Positions 26,191 through 35,389 of a stretch of 64,000 bases of DNA are shown here, one piece after another; the first letter of the stretch is position 1, and each line of letters begins with the position of its first letter. The stretch is from Microbulbifer elongatus. Its GTDB lineage: Bacteria; Pseudomonadota; Gammaproteobacteria; Pseudomonadales; Cellvibrionaceae. The notes below the pieces were generated by a model. The model was not told where the DNA came from, ran no database searches, and worked only from the letters and a program-made list of their open reading frames with translations. Position numbers and translations under genes: made by a program. The stretch is taken from NCBI RefSeq assembly GCF_020524885.1, contig NZ_JAIVKJ010000002.1, positions 62,001 to 126,000 on the forward strand, written 5' to 3'.

Positions 26191-27243
26191 TTACGCAAAA
26201 TTCTTGATCGTCGGCTGCACTGTATTGATTCGGTAGCAGAAGGTCAGCAGGCTCAGCAGCAAAAGTGCCGCACCTGCATTGTGCGCTACCGCAATGGGCA
26301 GTGGCAGTGACATCACCACATTCGCAATTCCCAACCCTACTTGCAAGCACAATACCGCGAACAGGCCCTGCGCCCAGCGGCGGGAGCCAGCGCGCCAGGC
26401 TAGTATCGCCAGCAGCCCGACCAGCATCGTAACGATTATGGCGCCAATCCGGTGAGTGAGGTGAATCGCCGTGCGCGCATCCCCCTCCAGTGCGCCACCG
26501 AGATAATTGGGGCCTATCTGCTGGGCTACATTGAACCCCTGGCTAAAATCAGTTGCAGGCCACCATTCACCGTGGCAGGTCGGAAAATCTGGACAGGCGA
26601 GCGCTGCATAGTTGGAGCTGGTCCAGCCGCCAAGGGCAATCTGTAGACCGACAACAATTACCGCCGTCACCGCAAGTGGGCGGAGTTTTTGCAAGGCGGT
26701 AAATTCGTGTGCGGGCACCAGTCGTTTTCGATACCGCAATCGTTCTGCAAGCATCCACAGTACCGACAGAGTCGCCATACCACCCAACAGATGCGCGGTA
26801 ACCACTTGGGGCCACAGCTTCAGGGTGACGGTCCACATGCCGAACGCCGCCTGCAGAATAATAATCCCCAGTAAAATGTGGCTCTGGATAAACCCGCGGT
26901 GTCCGCGACGGCGCCAGAACATGTAGGTCATACCCACCACGAGTAGCAGCAGGGTCCCGGCAAAGTAGCGATGGACCATCTCAGGCCAGGTCTTGTCGGT
27001 TTCCACCGGGGTATCCGGGAATGCCAGGTTGGCAGCAGCGATTTCGTGCCCCTCATTCGGCCACAGCAGGTGCCCGTAACAGCCCGGCCAGTCCGGACAA
27101 CCCAGCCCCGCGTGGGTAAGGCGGGTAAACGCACCCAGTACTACCACTACCACCGCGAGAGCAGTACCGATCAGGGCCAGCCGGAAGCGCCAGTCTTTTT
27201 TGTAGTTCTTTCGCAATTCGGTGATGTCGGATTCCACATCCAT
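26191..27243 (-). CDS. ctaA: Heme A synthase (COX15/CtaA family)
   Basis: Oxidises the C8 methyl of heme O to a formyl group, giving heme A for the aa3 oxidase. The 350-residue product has eight predicted helices with heme-ligand histidines in FTRLTHAGLGCPDWPGC, VHRYFAG, LTHRIGA and AHNAG, and a paired cysteine segment (CPDFPTCHG). ATG 27243 follows a GAGAG-type site. It lies directly upstream of ctaB. Confidence 0.94.
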   Translation of the reverse strand: MDVESDITELRKNYKKDWRFRLALIGTALAVVVVVLGAFTRLTHAGLGCPDWPGCYGHLLWPNEGHEIAAANLAFPDTPVETDKTWPEMVHRYFAGTLLLLVVGMTYMFWRRRGHRGFIQSHILLGIIILQAAFGMWTVTLKLWPQVVTAHLLGGMATLSVLWMLAERLRYRKRLVPAHEFTALQKLRPLAVTAVIVVGLQIALGGWTSSNYAALACPDFPTCHGEWWPATDFSQGFNVAQQIGPNYLGGALEGDARTAIHLTHRIGAIIVTMLVGLLAILAWRAGSRRWAQGLFAVLCLQVGLGIANVVMSLPLPIAVAHNAGAALLLLSLLTFCYRINTVQPTIKNFA

Positions 27244-27302
27244 TCCGCTCTCTCCCCAGTTTATTTTGTCTGTTTGTCGCACCGGAAGGCCTTCAGGGAC
27301 CT

Positions 27303-27962
27303 CTACTTTTCGTAGGAGTACTTCAGCAGTCGCTTGATATCCTTAAGTACCTGGTTACCGCTGTGCTGGCTGCCGTAAACCATCATGGCAAAGCCGTTTT
27401 GATCTACCAGCAGCACACTTGGCCGCGGCAGTTGCGCGTGATTGCTCTCGGCCAACCAATGATCTAGCTGCTTCTGGTCCGCGGTGGCGTATCGCAGTAG
27501 CGGGTATCGGGCCGCCAGATCGCTGTGCAGCGGCTCCTCCAGCGACCCACCAGTAATCAGTAAACGCTCGACCCTGGAGGCTTTTTCGCTGAGACGAATA
27601 TGTACCTGACGGGTGGTGTACAGCAGTTTTTCGCATTCTTCCACACAGGACTGATCGCCAATGATCAGGAAGCGCCATTTGGGATCCTCGCTCGCCAGCT
27701 CAATTGGATTGCCACTGCGATCCAGCAGCTCGAGCTCGCCTACTTGTTGCGCGGGGATGAGCAATTCGCCCTGGTTTACGGTACCCGAGGGCATGCCTGC
27801 GCCGGTGTAAAACACGATGTATGCGGCCAGGATCGGCAGCGCGACCGAGGCAAAAACGATAATACCGGTCCAGCGGCCAATACCCGATGGTTTCCGCTCG
27901 TTGTTTTTACCAGCCTTCAGGGCTGAAGTTTCGGAAAGGGTTGTCTCGGTCACGGTTTGCAC
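27303..27962 (-). CDS. Cox-cluster membrane protein, thioredoxin-like with a CX3C motif
   Basis: A 219-residue protein with one N-terminal helix (about 30-53) and a periplasmic domain. The region WRFLIIGDQSC106-VEE-C110 has the same CX3C spacing as SCO copper chaperones, and LPRPSVLLVDQNGFAMMVY matches the late strands of a thioredoxin fold. A histidine equivalent to the SCO ligand is not obvious. It sits between surf1 and ctaA, the place of an uncharacterised gene in Pseudomonas cox loci. An accessory role in oxidase assembly is inferred. Confidence 0.65.
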   Translation of the reverse strand: MQTVTETTLSETSALKAGKNNERKPSGIGRWTGIIVFASVALPILAAYIVFYTGAGMPSGTVNQGELLIPAQQVGELELLDRSGNPIELASEDPKWRFLIIGDQSCVEECEKLLYTTRQVHIRLSEKASRVERLLITGGSLEEPLHSDLAARYPLLRYATADQKQLDHWLAESNHAQLPRPSVLLVDQNGFAMMVYGSQHSGNQVLKDIKRLLKYSYEK

Positions 27963-28049
27963 CTCACTGTTGCGCAGCGGTCAACTCTGACTTTGCTCAT
28001 TCGAGAGCCGGTGATCCGGTCGCGCAGGATCATTATTGTTATCGGTTGA

Positions 28050-28922
28050 TTATCTCTGTTCCGTCGCTTTTTTAAACCACTTGTCGCGGAGAATTTGCCG
28101 GAAATTGGTCGCTCCGAGTAGCCACAAGACAAACAGGGCCGCGGCCATAGAGAACCACTGTACTGCATATCCCCGGTGCTTCTGCGGTTTTGTGCTGACC
28201 AATTGCCAGTCTGTGAGCAAGGCGGTATCGGAATCTGCGCTCAGACGAATGTGCCACTTAGCGTGTTGCAGATTCAGCTGGCTGCCGTTTAAGTCATCGA
28301 GTCGCTGAATACGCTTGTGCGACTCCGGCATGTGATTAGAGGGGGATTGCCCGGAAATTTGGGGGGGCACCGCTTTTGCCGGCTCCGCAGTGGCACCACC
28401 GGGATATACAAAGCCGGTAATCACCTTGGCTGCCAGCGGATAGGTCACCTCGGGCAAGCGGGTGCGATCGCTACCGGCCGGAATCCAACCGCGATTGATC
28501 AGCCAGCGCGCTTTGCCACTGCGGCTGTCTCCGGTCTCGAATACCTGCAATATTTCGTAACCCACGCGGCCGGAGCGCGTGCGATTATCGAGATAAAAAT
28601 ATTCATCGGTATAGAAGCCCAGGAGGCGCACCGGGGTATAGGCTTGCGGCTCACCGAGCCCGGAAAGATTTACCGGCTGTGATGACAGTCGCGCGTCTAC
28701 TTTATCGAGTATTTGTTGTTTTTCTTCTGCTCGCTGCAGCTGCCAGTTGCCGAGCCAGAGCAAAAGCGGAAATATGCACAGGCACAAGATGCTGAGTGGC
28801 CAGCTGCGTATAAATGCTACACTGGCTGCTCGCGATGGTTCTCCGGCTTCCGTGGAGGGTGTTCGGGTCCCGGTAGATAATGCGTTATCACCAGTTTGAG
28901 GTGACCTTTTCGGAACTGTCAT
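28050..28922 (-). CDS. SURF1-family cytochrome oxidase assembly protein
   Basis: Inner-membrane factor that helps insert heme A into subunit I. The 290-residue product has two transmembrane helices (about 40-57 and 255-275) bracketing a periplasmic domain. Family motifs present are LLLWLGNWQLQRAEEKQ near the first helix, ARWLINRGWIPAG in the middle and HRGYAVQWFSMA before the second helix. It lies between the CX3C protein gene and the divergent DUF2909 gene. Confidence 0.93.
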   Translation of the reverse strand: MTVPKRSPQTGDNALSTGTRTPSTEAGEPSRAASVAFIRSWPLSILCLCIFPLLLWLGNWQLQRAEEKQQILDKVDARLSSQPVNLSGLGEPQAYTPVRLLGFYTDEYFYLDNRTRSGRVGYEILQVFETGDSRSGKARWLINRGWIPAGSDRTRLPEVTYPLAAKVITGFVYPGGATAEPAKAVPPQISGQSPSNHMPESHKRIQRLDDLNGSQLNLQHAKWHIRLSADSDTALLTDWQLVSTKPQKHRGYAVQWFSMAAALFVLWLLGATNFRQILRDKWFKKATEQR

Positions 28923-28970
28923 GCCAACAATACTTCTACTTCTGATTACTTCTATTAGTGGCGTTCTATT

Positions 28971-29195
28971 ATGTGGCTAAAAGCGATTATCGTGTTGCTG
29001 TTTCTCGCCGTGCTGGCCAGTCTGACCAGCGCTCTGCTTTTTTTATTGCGCGACATGGGCGCACCCGAGTCCAAGCGCACCCTTTATGCTCTCGGTGTGC
29101 GCATATCCCTGGCTGCGTTGCTGCTGATTGCCATCTGGTATGGCTTCGACAGTGGAATTCTTTCCAATACCGCGCCCTGGGCAAACAAATATTGA
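28971..29195 (+). CDS. Twin-transmembrane protein (DUF2909)
   Basis: A 74-residue inner-membrane protein with two helices joined by a short loop (RDMGAPESKR), matching the DUF2909 family that accompanies aa3 oxidase genes in Pseudomonas and relatives. It is the only rightward gene in an otherwise leftward cox cluster, divergent from surf1 with a 48-bp gap. Its role is unknown; conserved position suggests a part in oxidase assembly or stability. Confidence 0.85.
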   Translation: MWLKAIIVLLFLAVLASLTSALLFLLRDMGAPESKRTLYALGVRISLAALLLIAIWYGFDSGILSNTAPWANKY

Positions 29196-29244
29196 TTGGT
29201 GCACTAGCGGTGGATGCTTAGTGCATCCACCAATTGTTCGTGGC

Positions 29245-30135
29245 TTAAGCGCCCAGAACGTAGACAAAGATAAACAGTCCTACCCACACCACATCCACAA
29301 AGTGCCAATACCAGCTGGCCGCCTCAAAACCGAAATGATCGTCAGGCTTGAAGTGATGAGCAATCACCGACCGCAAAAGCATGATCAACAGCATGATGGT
29401 ACCCAGGGTCACATGGGCACCGTGGAAGCCGGTGAGCATAAAGAAGGTAGTGCCGTAAATGCCGGATTCCAGCGTCAGTCCCAGATGCTGATAAGCCTCC
29501 AAGTATTCTTCTACCTGGAAGAACAGGAAGGCAGCACCCAATACCACGGTAGCGCCGAGCCACAGGTTGAACCCCTGGCGCTTGCCCTTTTTCAGGTATA
29601 CATGGGCAATATGCACGGTGACACTGGAAGCCAACAGTAACACGGTGTTCAGCAGCGGCAGGTGCCAGGGATCGATGATGCCTTTGGGTCCTACCACTTT
29701 CGCCGCATCGCCAGCTACCGCCTGTTCCGGGGTCACCATCAGCGGCCAGGTGTTCTGGAAGCCTTCCCACAGCATATTGGAGGAGCCGCGATCACCCTCA
29801 CCGCCGAGCCACGGCAGCGTAAAGGTGCGAATGTAGTACAGAGCACCGAAGAATGCCGCGAAGAACATCACCTCCGAAAAAATGAACCAACCCATTCCCC
29901 AGACATAGGAACGCTTGAGCTGGTCGCTGTTGAGCCCCTGCATGTTCTCCTTGATCACAGCGGCAAACCAGAACCAAAGCACGGTAGCCATGGACAGTGC
30001 GCCGGCAAAGAAAATATACGAGCTGCCTCCGTTGACCCAGCTGGCGGCGCCAAAGGCCGTCAGGAATATGCCGATGGTGGCGAAGATAGGCAGCCGGGAC
30101 TGCTCGGGCACATAGTAGCTGCTTTCGGTGGCCAT
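29245..30135 (-). CDS. ctaE: Cytochrome c oxidase subunit III
   Basis: Core membrane subunit of the aa3 oxidase that stabilises subunit I. The 296-residue protein has seven predicted helices and the conserved segments WGMGWFIFSEVMFFAAFFGALYY and FHGAHVTLGTIML. Between helices there is an extended loop (GGEGDRGSSNMLWEGFQNTWP), as in proteobacterial subunit III. It follows ctaG with a 5-bp gap, so the two are cotranscribed. Confidence 0.95.
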   Translation of the reverse strand: MATESSYYVPEQSRLPIFATIGIFLTAFGAASWVNGGSSYIFFAGALSMATVLWFWFAAVIKENMQGLNSDQLKRSYVWGMGWFIFSEVMFFAAFFGALYYIRTFTLPWLGGEGDRGSSNMLWEGFQNTWPLMVTPEQAVAGDAAKVVGPKGIIDPWHLPLLNTVLLLASSVTVHIAHVYLKKGKRQGFNLWLGATVVLGAAFLFFQVEEYLEAYQHLGLTLESGIYGTTFFMLTGFHGAHVTLGTIMLLIMLLRSVIAHHFKPDDHFGFEAASWYWHFVDVVWVGLFIFVYVLGA

Positions 30136-30140
30136 ATTTT

Positions 30141-30713
30141 TTATCCCTCTCGCTCGGAGTCGGTATTTTTGTTGTTCGCTTGTTTGGCAATTCTTTCCGT
30201 GACATCAAACAGCGTGTAGGAAAGCGTAATGGTATTTACCCCGGCAGGCAGATCCGGGTCGACGATAAAACGCAGACCCAGTTCAGCGGATTCGCCGGCG
30301 GCGAGTGCCTGCTGGTTAAAGCAGAAACACTCGGTTTTGTGAAAATAACTGGCGGCCTTGAAGGGCACCAGGCTGGGAATAGCCTGACCTACCATGTCGC
30401 GGTCGGTGGGGTTGTAGGCAAGGAAAACCGTGTCCACGGCTTCTCCCGGATGCACTTTCATTTCCACCACGCCAGGTGTGAATTTCCACGGCATGTTCTC
30501 ATTGTTGCTGGCAACAAACTGCACTTTCACCGTGCGCTCAGTATCCACCGCGGCCGGCACCGCTTCGTAGCGGTCGCCGGTTTTTCCGTTCAGGCCGGTG
30601 ATTTCACAGAAGGCGTCGTATAGCGGCGGCATGATGAACAACGCAAAGCCGAGCATGCCGACCGCGAGGGTCAGCAGCTTGGCAGTGGTTTTTGCGTTTG
30701 CACTCATAGACAT
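30141..30713 (-). CDS. ctaG: Cytochrome c oxidase assembly protein CtaG (COX11)
   Basis: Copper chaperone that forms the CuB site of subunit I. The 190-residue product has one N-terminal helix (about 12-32) and a periplasmic immunoglobulin-like domain with the copper motif ECFCFNQQ. The exact start (ATG 30713 or 30707) is uncertain by two codons. Between ctaD and ctaE, the usual position. Confidence 0.94.
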   Translation of the reverse strand: MSMSANAKTTAKLLTLAVGMLGFALFIMPPLYDAFCEITGLNGKTGDRYEAVPAAVDTERTVKVQFVASNNENMPWKFTPGVVEMKVHPGEAVDTVFLAYNPTDRDMVGQAIPSLVPFKAASYFHKTECFCFNQQALAAGESAELGLRFIVDPDLPAGVNTITLSYTLFDVTERIAKQANNKNTDSEREG

Positions 30714-30734
30714 GACGACTGCTCGATTGCTTAA

Positions 30735-32285
30735 TCAGCGCACGACCGGAGGTGTGCTGAAGGTGTGGTAAGGCGCGGGGGAAGGCACACTCCACTCCAG
30801 TCCTTCCGGGTTTTCCCACACCTCGTCGGTCGCCTTTTTGCCGCCCTTGACGGTGCGAATCACGTTAAACAAGAACACGATCTGCGCCGCACCGAACAGG
30901 AAGGCACCAACGCTGGCAATCTGGTTGAAGTCGGCAAACTGCAGCGCGTAATCCGGAATCCGGCGCGGCATCCCGGCGAGACCAACAAAGTGCATCGGGA
31001 AGAAGGTGACGTTCAGGCCGACAAACGCCATCCAGAAATGCACCTTGCCCATGGTTTCGTTGTACATATTGCCGGTCCACTTCGGCAACCAGTAGTAGAC
31101 ACCGGCAGTGATCGAGAAGATCGCACCCGGCACCAGTACATAGTGGAAATGTGCCACCACGAAGTAGGTATCGTGATACTGGAAGTCCGCCGGAGCAATG
31201 GCGAGCATCAGGCCGGAGAAACCACCCAGGGTAAACAGGATCACGAAGGCGATGGAGAACAACATCGGGGTCTCGAAGGTCATCGACCCGCGGAACATGG
31301 TCGTTACCCAGTTGAACACCTTCACCCCGGTGGGTACCGCAATCAGCATGGTGGCGTACATAAAGAACAGCTCACCGGCGATCGGCATACCCACGGTAAA
31401 CATATGGTGCGCCCACACGATGAAGCTCAGGAAGGCGATACTTGCGGTGGCGTATACCATCGAGCTGTAACCAAACAGCGGCTTGCGCGCGAAGGTGGGA
31501 ATGATTGCCGACACGATACCGAACGCCGGCAGAATCATGATGTACACCTCGGGGTGACCGAAGAACCAGAATACGTGCTGGAAGAGTACCGGGTCACCAC
31601 CACCGGCGGCGCTGAAGAAACTGGTGCCGAAGTGAATATCCATCAGCATCATCGTGACCACACCCGCCAGTACCGGCATTACCGCGATCAGCAGGTAGGC
31701 GGTAATCAGCCAGGTCCACACGAACAGTGGCATCTTCATCAGGGTCATACCCGGTGCGCGCATATTCAGAATGGTGGCAACGATATTGATTGCCCCCATG
31801 ATTGAGGATGCGCCCATGATATGGATGGAGAAGATAAAGAAAGTCACGCTGGGCGGCGCGTATTCGGTGGACAACGGAGCATAGAAGGTCCAGCCGAAAT
31901 TCGGTGCTCCACCTTCCATAAACAGTGTGGATGCCAGCATCGCGAAGGCGAAAGGCAAAATCCAGAAGCTCCAGTTGTTCATGCGCGGGAGCGCCATATC
32001 CGGAGCGCCGATCATCATCGGCACCATCCAGTTGGCCAGGCCAACGAATGCCGGCATCACCGCACCGAACACCATGATCAGGCCGTGCATGGTAGTCATC
32101 TGGTTGAAAAATTCCGGCTGCACTATCTGCAGACCGGGCTGGAACAATTCGGCGCGGATTACCAGCGCCATACAACCCCCTAGCAGGAACATCGCAAAAC
32201 TGAACCACAGATACATCGAGCCGATGTCCTTGTGATTAGTCGTGTAGAGCCAGCGGGTAAAACCGGGTTTCGGACCGTGTGCCAT
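30735..32285 (-). CDS. ctaD: Cytochrome c oxidase subunit I
   Basis: Catalytic subunit of the aa3-type oxidase, with low-spin heme a and the heme a3-CuB centre; it reduces oxygen and pumps protons. The 516-residue protein has twelve predicted helices. Key motifs are WFFGHPEVYIMILP (CuB His cross-linked to Tyr), VWAHHMFTVG (two CuB histidines) and VAHFHYVL (heme ligands). The ctaC, ctaD, ctaG and ctaE genes follow one another leftward with short gaps. Confidence 0.97.
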   Translation of the reverse strand: MAHGPKPGFTRWLYTTNHKDIGSMYLWFSFAMFLLGGCMALVIRAELFQPGLQIVQPEFFNQMTTMHGLIMVFGAVMPAFVGLANWMVPMMIGAPDMALPRMNNWSFWILPFAFAMLASTLFMEGGAPNFGWTFYAPLSTEYAPPSVTFFIFSIHIMGASSIMGAINIVATILNMRAPGMTLMKMPLFVWTWLITAYLLIAVMPVLAGVVTMMLMDIHFGTSFFSAAGGGDPVLFQHVFWFFGHPEVYIMILPAFGIVSAIIPTFARKPLFGYSSMVYATASIAFLSFIVWAHHMFTVGMPIAGELFFMYATMLIAVPTGVKVFNWVTTMFRGSMTFETPMLFSIAFVILFTLGGFSGLMLAIAPADFQYHDTYFVVAHFHYVLVPGAIFSITAGVYYWLPKWTGNMYNETMGKVHFWMAFVGLNVTFFPMHFVGLAGMPRRIPDYALQFADFNQIASVGAFLFGAAQIVFLFNVIRTVKGGKKATDEVWENPEGLEWSVPSPAPYHTFSTPPVVR

Positions 32286-32309
32286 AACTAAACTCCTCTC
32301 GGCTCCTGC

Positions 32310-33470
32310 TTACTTATTCTTGAAATTGAGAATGTCGATGGGCTGCACGGTGTCGCCCATATTGTTGCCGAAGGCATTGCGCTGATAAGTGATGACCGCG
32401 GCCAGATCCACTTCATTCAACTGTGCACCAAAGGCCTGCATCGCCGGGTTACTGGGCGATCCGTTCACCACCATGCTCAGGTGGCTATCCATACCGCCAG
32501 TGGCAATTTTGGATCCCGCAATCGCCGGGAAGGCGCCGGGCACACCCTGGCCGTTTGGCTGGTGACAGGCGGCACAGGAACTGTTGTAAACCTTCTTGCC
32601 GCGCTCGTAGAGTTCGTCAAAGGTGAAGGTCTTGTTGGTCAGCTCCTTGATGAGTGCTGCCTGCTCGGCACGCTCACTCAGCCAGGAGTGATATTCATCC
32701 TCCGGCACAGCCTTGACCACGATGGGCATAAAGCCGTGGTCCTTACCACAGAGCTCCGCACACTGGCCGCGGTAAATGCCGGGCTCTTCGATACGGGTCC
32801 AGGATTCATTGACAAAGCCGGGGATTGCATCCTTTTTCACCGCCAGCTCAGGCACCCACCAGGCGTGGATCACATCGTTGGCAGTAATCAGGAAGCGGAT
32901 CTTTTTGTTGGTGGGCACCACCATTGGCTCATCCACTTCCAGCAGATAGTTTTCCGTTTTCGGCTGCTGGTTGTTGATCTGGGAAGCGGGGGTGGACAGG
33001 TTGGAGAAGAAGGAGACATCGGAACCCAGATAATCGTATTTCCACTTCCACTGGTAGCCAGTGATCATGATGTCCAGATCGGCTTCCTTGGTGTCGTAGA
33101 TATCGTAGAGGGTTTTGGTGGCGGGGATCGCCATGCCGACAAGAATCAGGGTGGGGACGATGGTCCAGGCCAGCTCCACCAGCGTACTCTCGTGAAACTG
33201 CGCCGCCTTGTAGCCCTTGCTTTTGCGGTGACGCCACATGCTGTAGAACATCACACTGAACACCACGACACCGATCGCCACGCAGATCCAGAAAATCAGC
33301 ATGTGCAAATCGTAAGTGGTGCGGGAAACTTCGGTTACCCCCTGGGTCATATTGACCCCCCAGCGCTCTACGCCTTCCTGTGCTTTTTCTGCCGCCTGTT
33401 GGGCGAAAGCACCGGGAGCGAGAACCGAGAGGGTCAGGAAGGCGAACAGCCGTTTTAAGCCCATCAACAT
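32310..33470 (-). CDS. ctaC: Cytochrome c oxidase subunit II fused to cytochrome c
   Basis: CuA-containing subunit that receives electrons from cytochrome c. The 386-residue product has a signal peptide (to GAFAQQ) and two transmembrane helices. Its cupredoxin domain carries the CuA motif GQCAELCGKDHGFM and conserved His and Met. A C-terminal cytochrome c domain follows with heme motif CAACH, as in caa3-type enzymes and many marine gammaproteobacteria. The start could be ATG 33470 or 33464. Confidence 0.96.
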   Translation of the reverse strand: MLMGLKRLFAFLTLSVLAPGAFAQQAAEKAQEGVERWGVNMTQGVTEVSRTTYDLHMLIFWICVAIGVVVFSVMFYSMWRHRKSKGYKAAQFHESTLVELAWTIVPTLILVGMAIPATKTLYDIYDTKEADLDIMITGYQWKWKYDYLGSDVSFFSNLSTPASQINNQQPKTENYLLEVDEPMVVPTNKKIRFLITANDVIHAWWVPELAVKKDAIPGFVNESWTRIEEPGIYRGQCAELCGKDHGFMPIVVKAVPEDEYHSWLSERAEQAALIKELTNKTFTFDELYERGKKVYNSSCAACHQPNGQGVPGAFPAIAGSKIATGGMDSHLSMVVNGSPSNPAMQAFGAQLNEVDLAAVITYQRNAFGNNMGDTVQPIDILNFKNK

Positions 33471-33886
33471 CGCCTGCAGATCTCCATGTTTGTTATTCTC
33501 GCGGGCCGCCTTCTGCGCTCACATTGCTGCGGGCCAACCGCGGGAAACACCCGTGGCAGGTCGCTGCGTTGCGAGCCGCAAAATAGCAAAACCCTGTAAC
33601 AGCGGCTGGCTGTTCGGAGGACTGGAGTCTGCCCCGATCCGAAGATCGGGTTATGTTCCACACATCATCATGTGGACATGCTGTAGTAAACCAAGACTAC
33701 ATACACTGTTCGCACACCGGGCGAGGACCTCGACTGCGCGATACTGCTTATCAGTGCAACTTGTTATTTTTACTTCAGATGTCGTCGCCCGGAAGGTACA
33801 ACCAACAACCTGTGTCTTTCTGTCGCATCTAGCAGTTTCAAAAGAAACACATCGCCAGAAGAAAGTCAATTAAAACGCCAACTTAC
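33471..33886. promoter_or_regulatory. Divergent region upstream of the cox operon
   Basis: This 416-bp gap separates the cox operon from the divergent MATE gene and must hold both promoters. It contains a perfect 7-bp hairpin at 33633-33650 (CCCGATC/GATCGGG) that on the cox strand is closed by a UUCG tetraloop, and a TCCACA/TGTGGA dyad at 33657-33676. The tetraloop hairpin would lie in a cox leader RNA about 165 nt upstream of the start codon. No small gene is convincing. Confidence 0.4.
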
Positions 33887-35251
33887 ATGAAAGATTCACC
33901 GGCGCACCGCAGTGCCTTTTCACGCCGTTTTACCGCGCCCTACGTACGGGTTTGGCAACTTGCCTGGCCGATGATCCTGAGCAACATCACGGTGCCCTTA
34001 TTGGGCGCAGTGGATACAGCCGTGCTCGGTCACCTGCCCAGCCCGGAATACCTTTCCGGTGTCGCCATTGGCGCCAGTGTTGTGTCCATGCTGCTGTGGG
34101 CGTTTGGATTTCTGCGTATGGGCACCACCGGGTTGGTGGCTCGCGCCGGTGACGATCGCGAGGGCGCCGCCTGGCTTTTGCGTGCGCTCAGCCTGGCGGC
34201 ACTGCTGGGTGCGCTGCTACTGCTGCTCGCGTCACCACTGCTGCCTCTCATCACTCAGTGGATGAACGCCAGTGCTGAGGCCAGCCCCCACGCGAGGGAT
34301 TACTTGCAGATACGCCTGCTGAGCGCACCACTGGCGCTGGCGAATTTCGCGCTGCTGGGGTTTTTTATCGGTCGCCGCGACAGCCGAGCGCCACTGGCGA
34401 TACTGGTAACCGCCAACCTGCTCAATATCCTGCTGGACCTGATACTGATTCTCGGCCTGGATATGGGCGCGCGCGGCGCTGCCTGGGCGTCGGTCAGTGC
34501 GGATATCTGCGGTTTCTCCATGGGGTTCTGGCTGCTGGGGCGACGCCACCGGAATGCGCTTCAGGAGATGCACACGATATTGCAGCGCGCCGATTTCTGG
34601 CCGTGGCAGCGCAGCGCACCGTGGAAGGAACTGCTGAGAATCAATACGGACCTGTTTATTCGCACCAGTCTGCTGCTGTTTACCCTGACATTTTTCACTG
34701 CCCAGGGTGCGGCACAAGGAGATACGGTGCTGGCGGCCAACGCCATCCTGCTGCAACTCCTGATGATGACCTCCTACGCGCTGGATGGCTTCGCCCACGC
34801 CACCGAGTCGCTGGTCGGCCACGCCGTGAATCGGGGCTCAATGACCCAGTTCAGGCGTACCAATACCGCAGCTGCAGTATGGGCCCTGGCCTCCGCGGTA
34901 GCGATCACGGTGGTGCTGATCACAGGGAAAAACTGGATCTTGCCACTGTTTACCGGTATTCCCGCCGTTCTGGCCGCATCTGCCACGTTTTACCCCTGGT
35001 TGTGCGCCCTTCCGCTGGTAGCGGTATGGAGTTATCAACTCGACGGCGTTTTCATCGGCGCGGGGAAAAGCCGGCAAATGCGCGACACCATGTTTATCGC
35101 AACTGTGTTGGTATTTTTACCTTGCTGGTGGTTTACCCGCCAGTGGGACAACAATGGCATCTGGTTCAGCCTATTTTTGTGGTTTGGCGCACGCTCGGCC
35201 GGATTATTGGTCTACTTTTATAACTACACTAAAAAAAACTATTGGATGTAA
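33887..35251 (+). CDS. MATE-family efflux transporter
   Basis: A 454-residue polytopic membrane protein of the DinF/MATE type that exports drugs or metabolites using a cation gradient. The N-terminal WPMILSNITVPLLGAVDTAVLGHL and the matching half later (TDLFIRTSLLLFTLTFFTAQGA) show the family's internal duplication, with about twelve helices. It is alone downstream of the divergent cox promoter region. Substrate unknown. Confidence 0.92.
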   Translation: MKDSPAHRSAFSRRFTAPYVRVWQLAWPMILSNITVPLLGAVDTAVLGHLPSPEYLSGVAIGASVVSMLLWAFGFLRMGTTGLVARAGDDREGAAWLLRALSLAALLGALLLLLASPLLPLITQWMNASAEASPHARDYLQIRLLSAPLALANFALLGFFIGRRDSRAPLAILVTANLLNILLDLILILGLDMGARGAAWASVSADICGFSMGFWLLGRRHRNALQEMHTILQRADFWPWQRSAPWKELLRINTDLFIRTSLLLFTLTFFTAQGAAQGDTVLAANAILLQLLMMTSYALDGFAHATESLVGHAVNRGSMTQFRRTNTAAAVWALASAVAITVVLITGKNWILPLFTGIPAVLAASATFYPWLCALPLVAVWSYQLDGVFIGAGKSRQMRDTMFIATVLVFLPCWWFTRQWDNNGIWFSLFLWFGARSAGLLVYFYNYTKKNYWM

Positions 35252-35389
35252 TTGGAGCAACGGTACCGATTCCTCTTCCGGCGTTAAGCAATCTTGTCCG
35301 CTCTCTTGAGCAGCGCTCCATCAGTGGGGCAACGGGGGTTCAGCAGACAAAGAAACGGGGAGGCGGTTTCGCCCTTTTTGTTTTGATGT

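Noticed and set aside
30765-31805. Long open frame opposite cytochrome oxidase subunit I
   Set aside because: It is a shadow of ctaD; composition is rich in Gln, Arg and His as typical for antisense frames.
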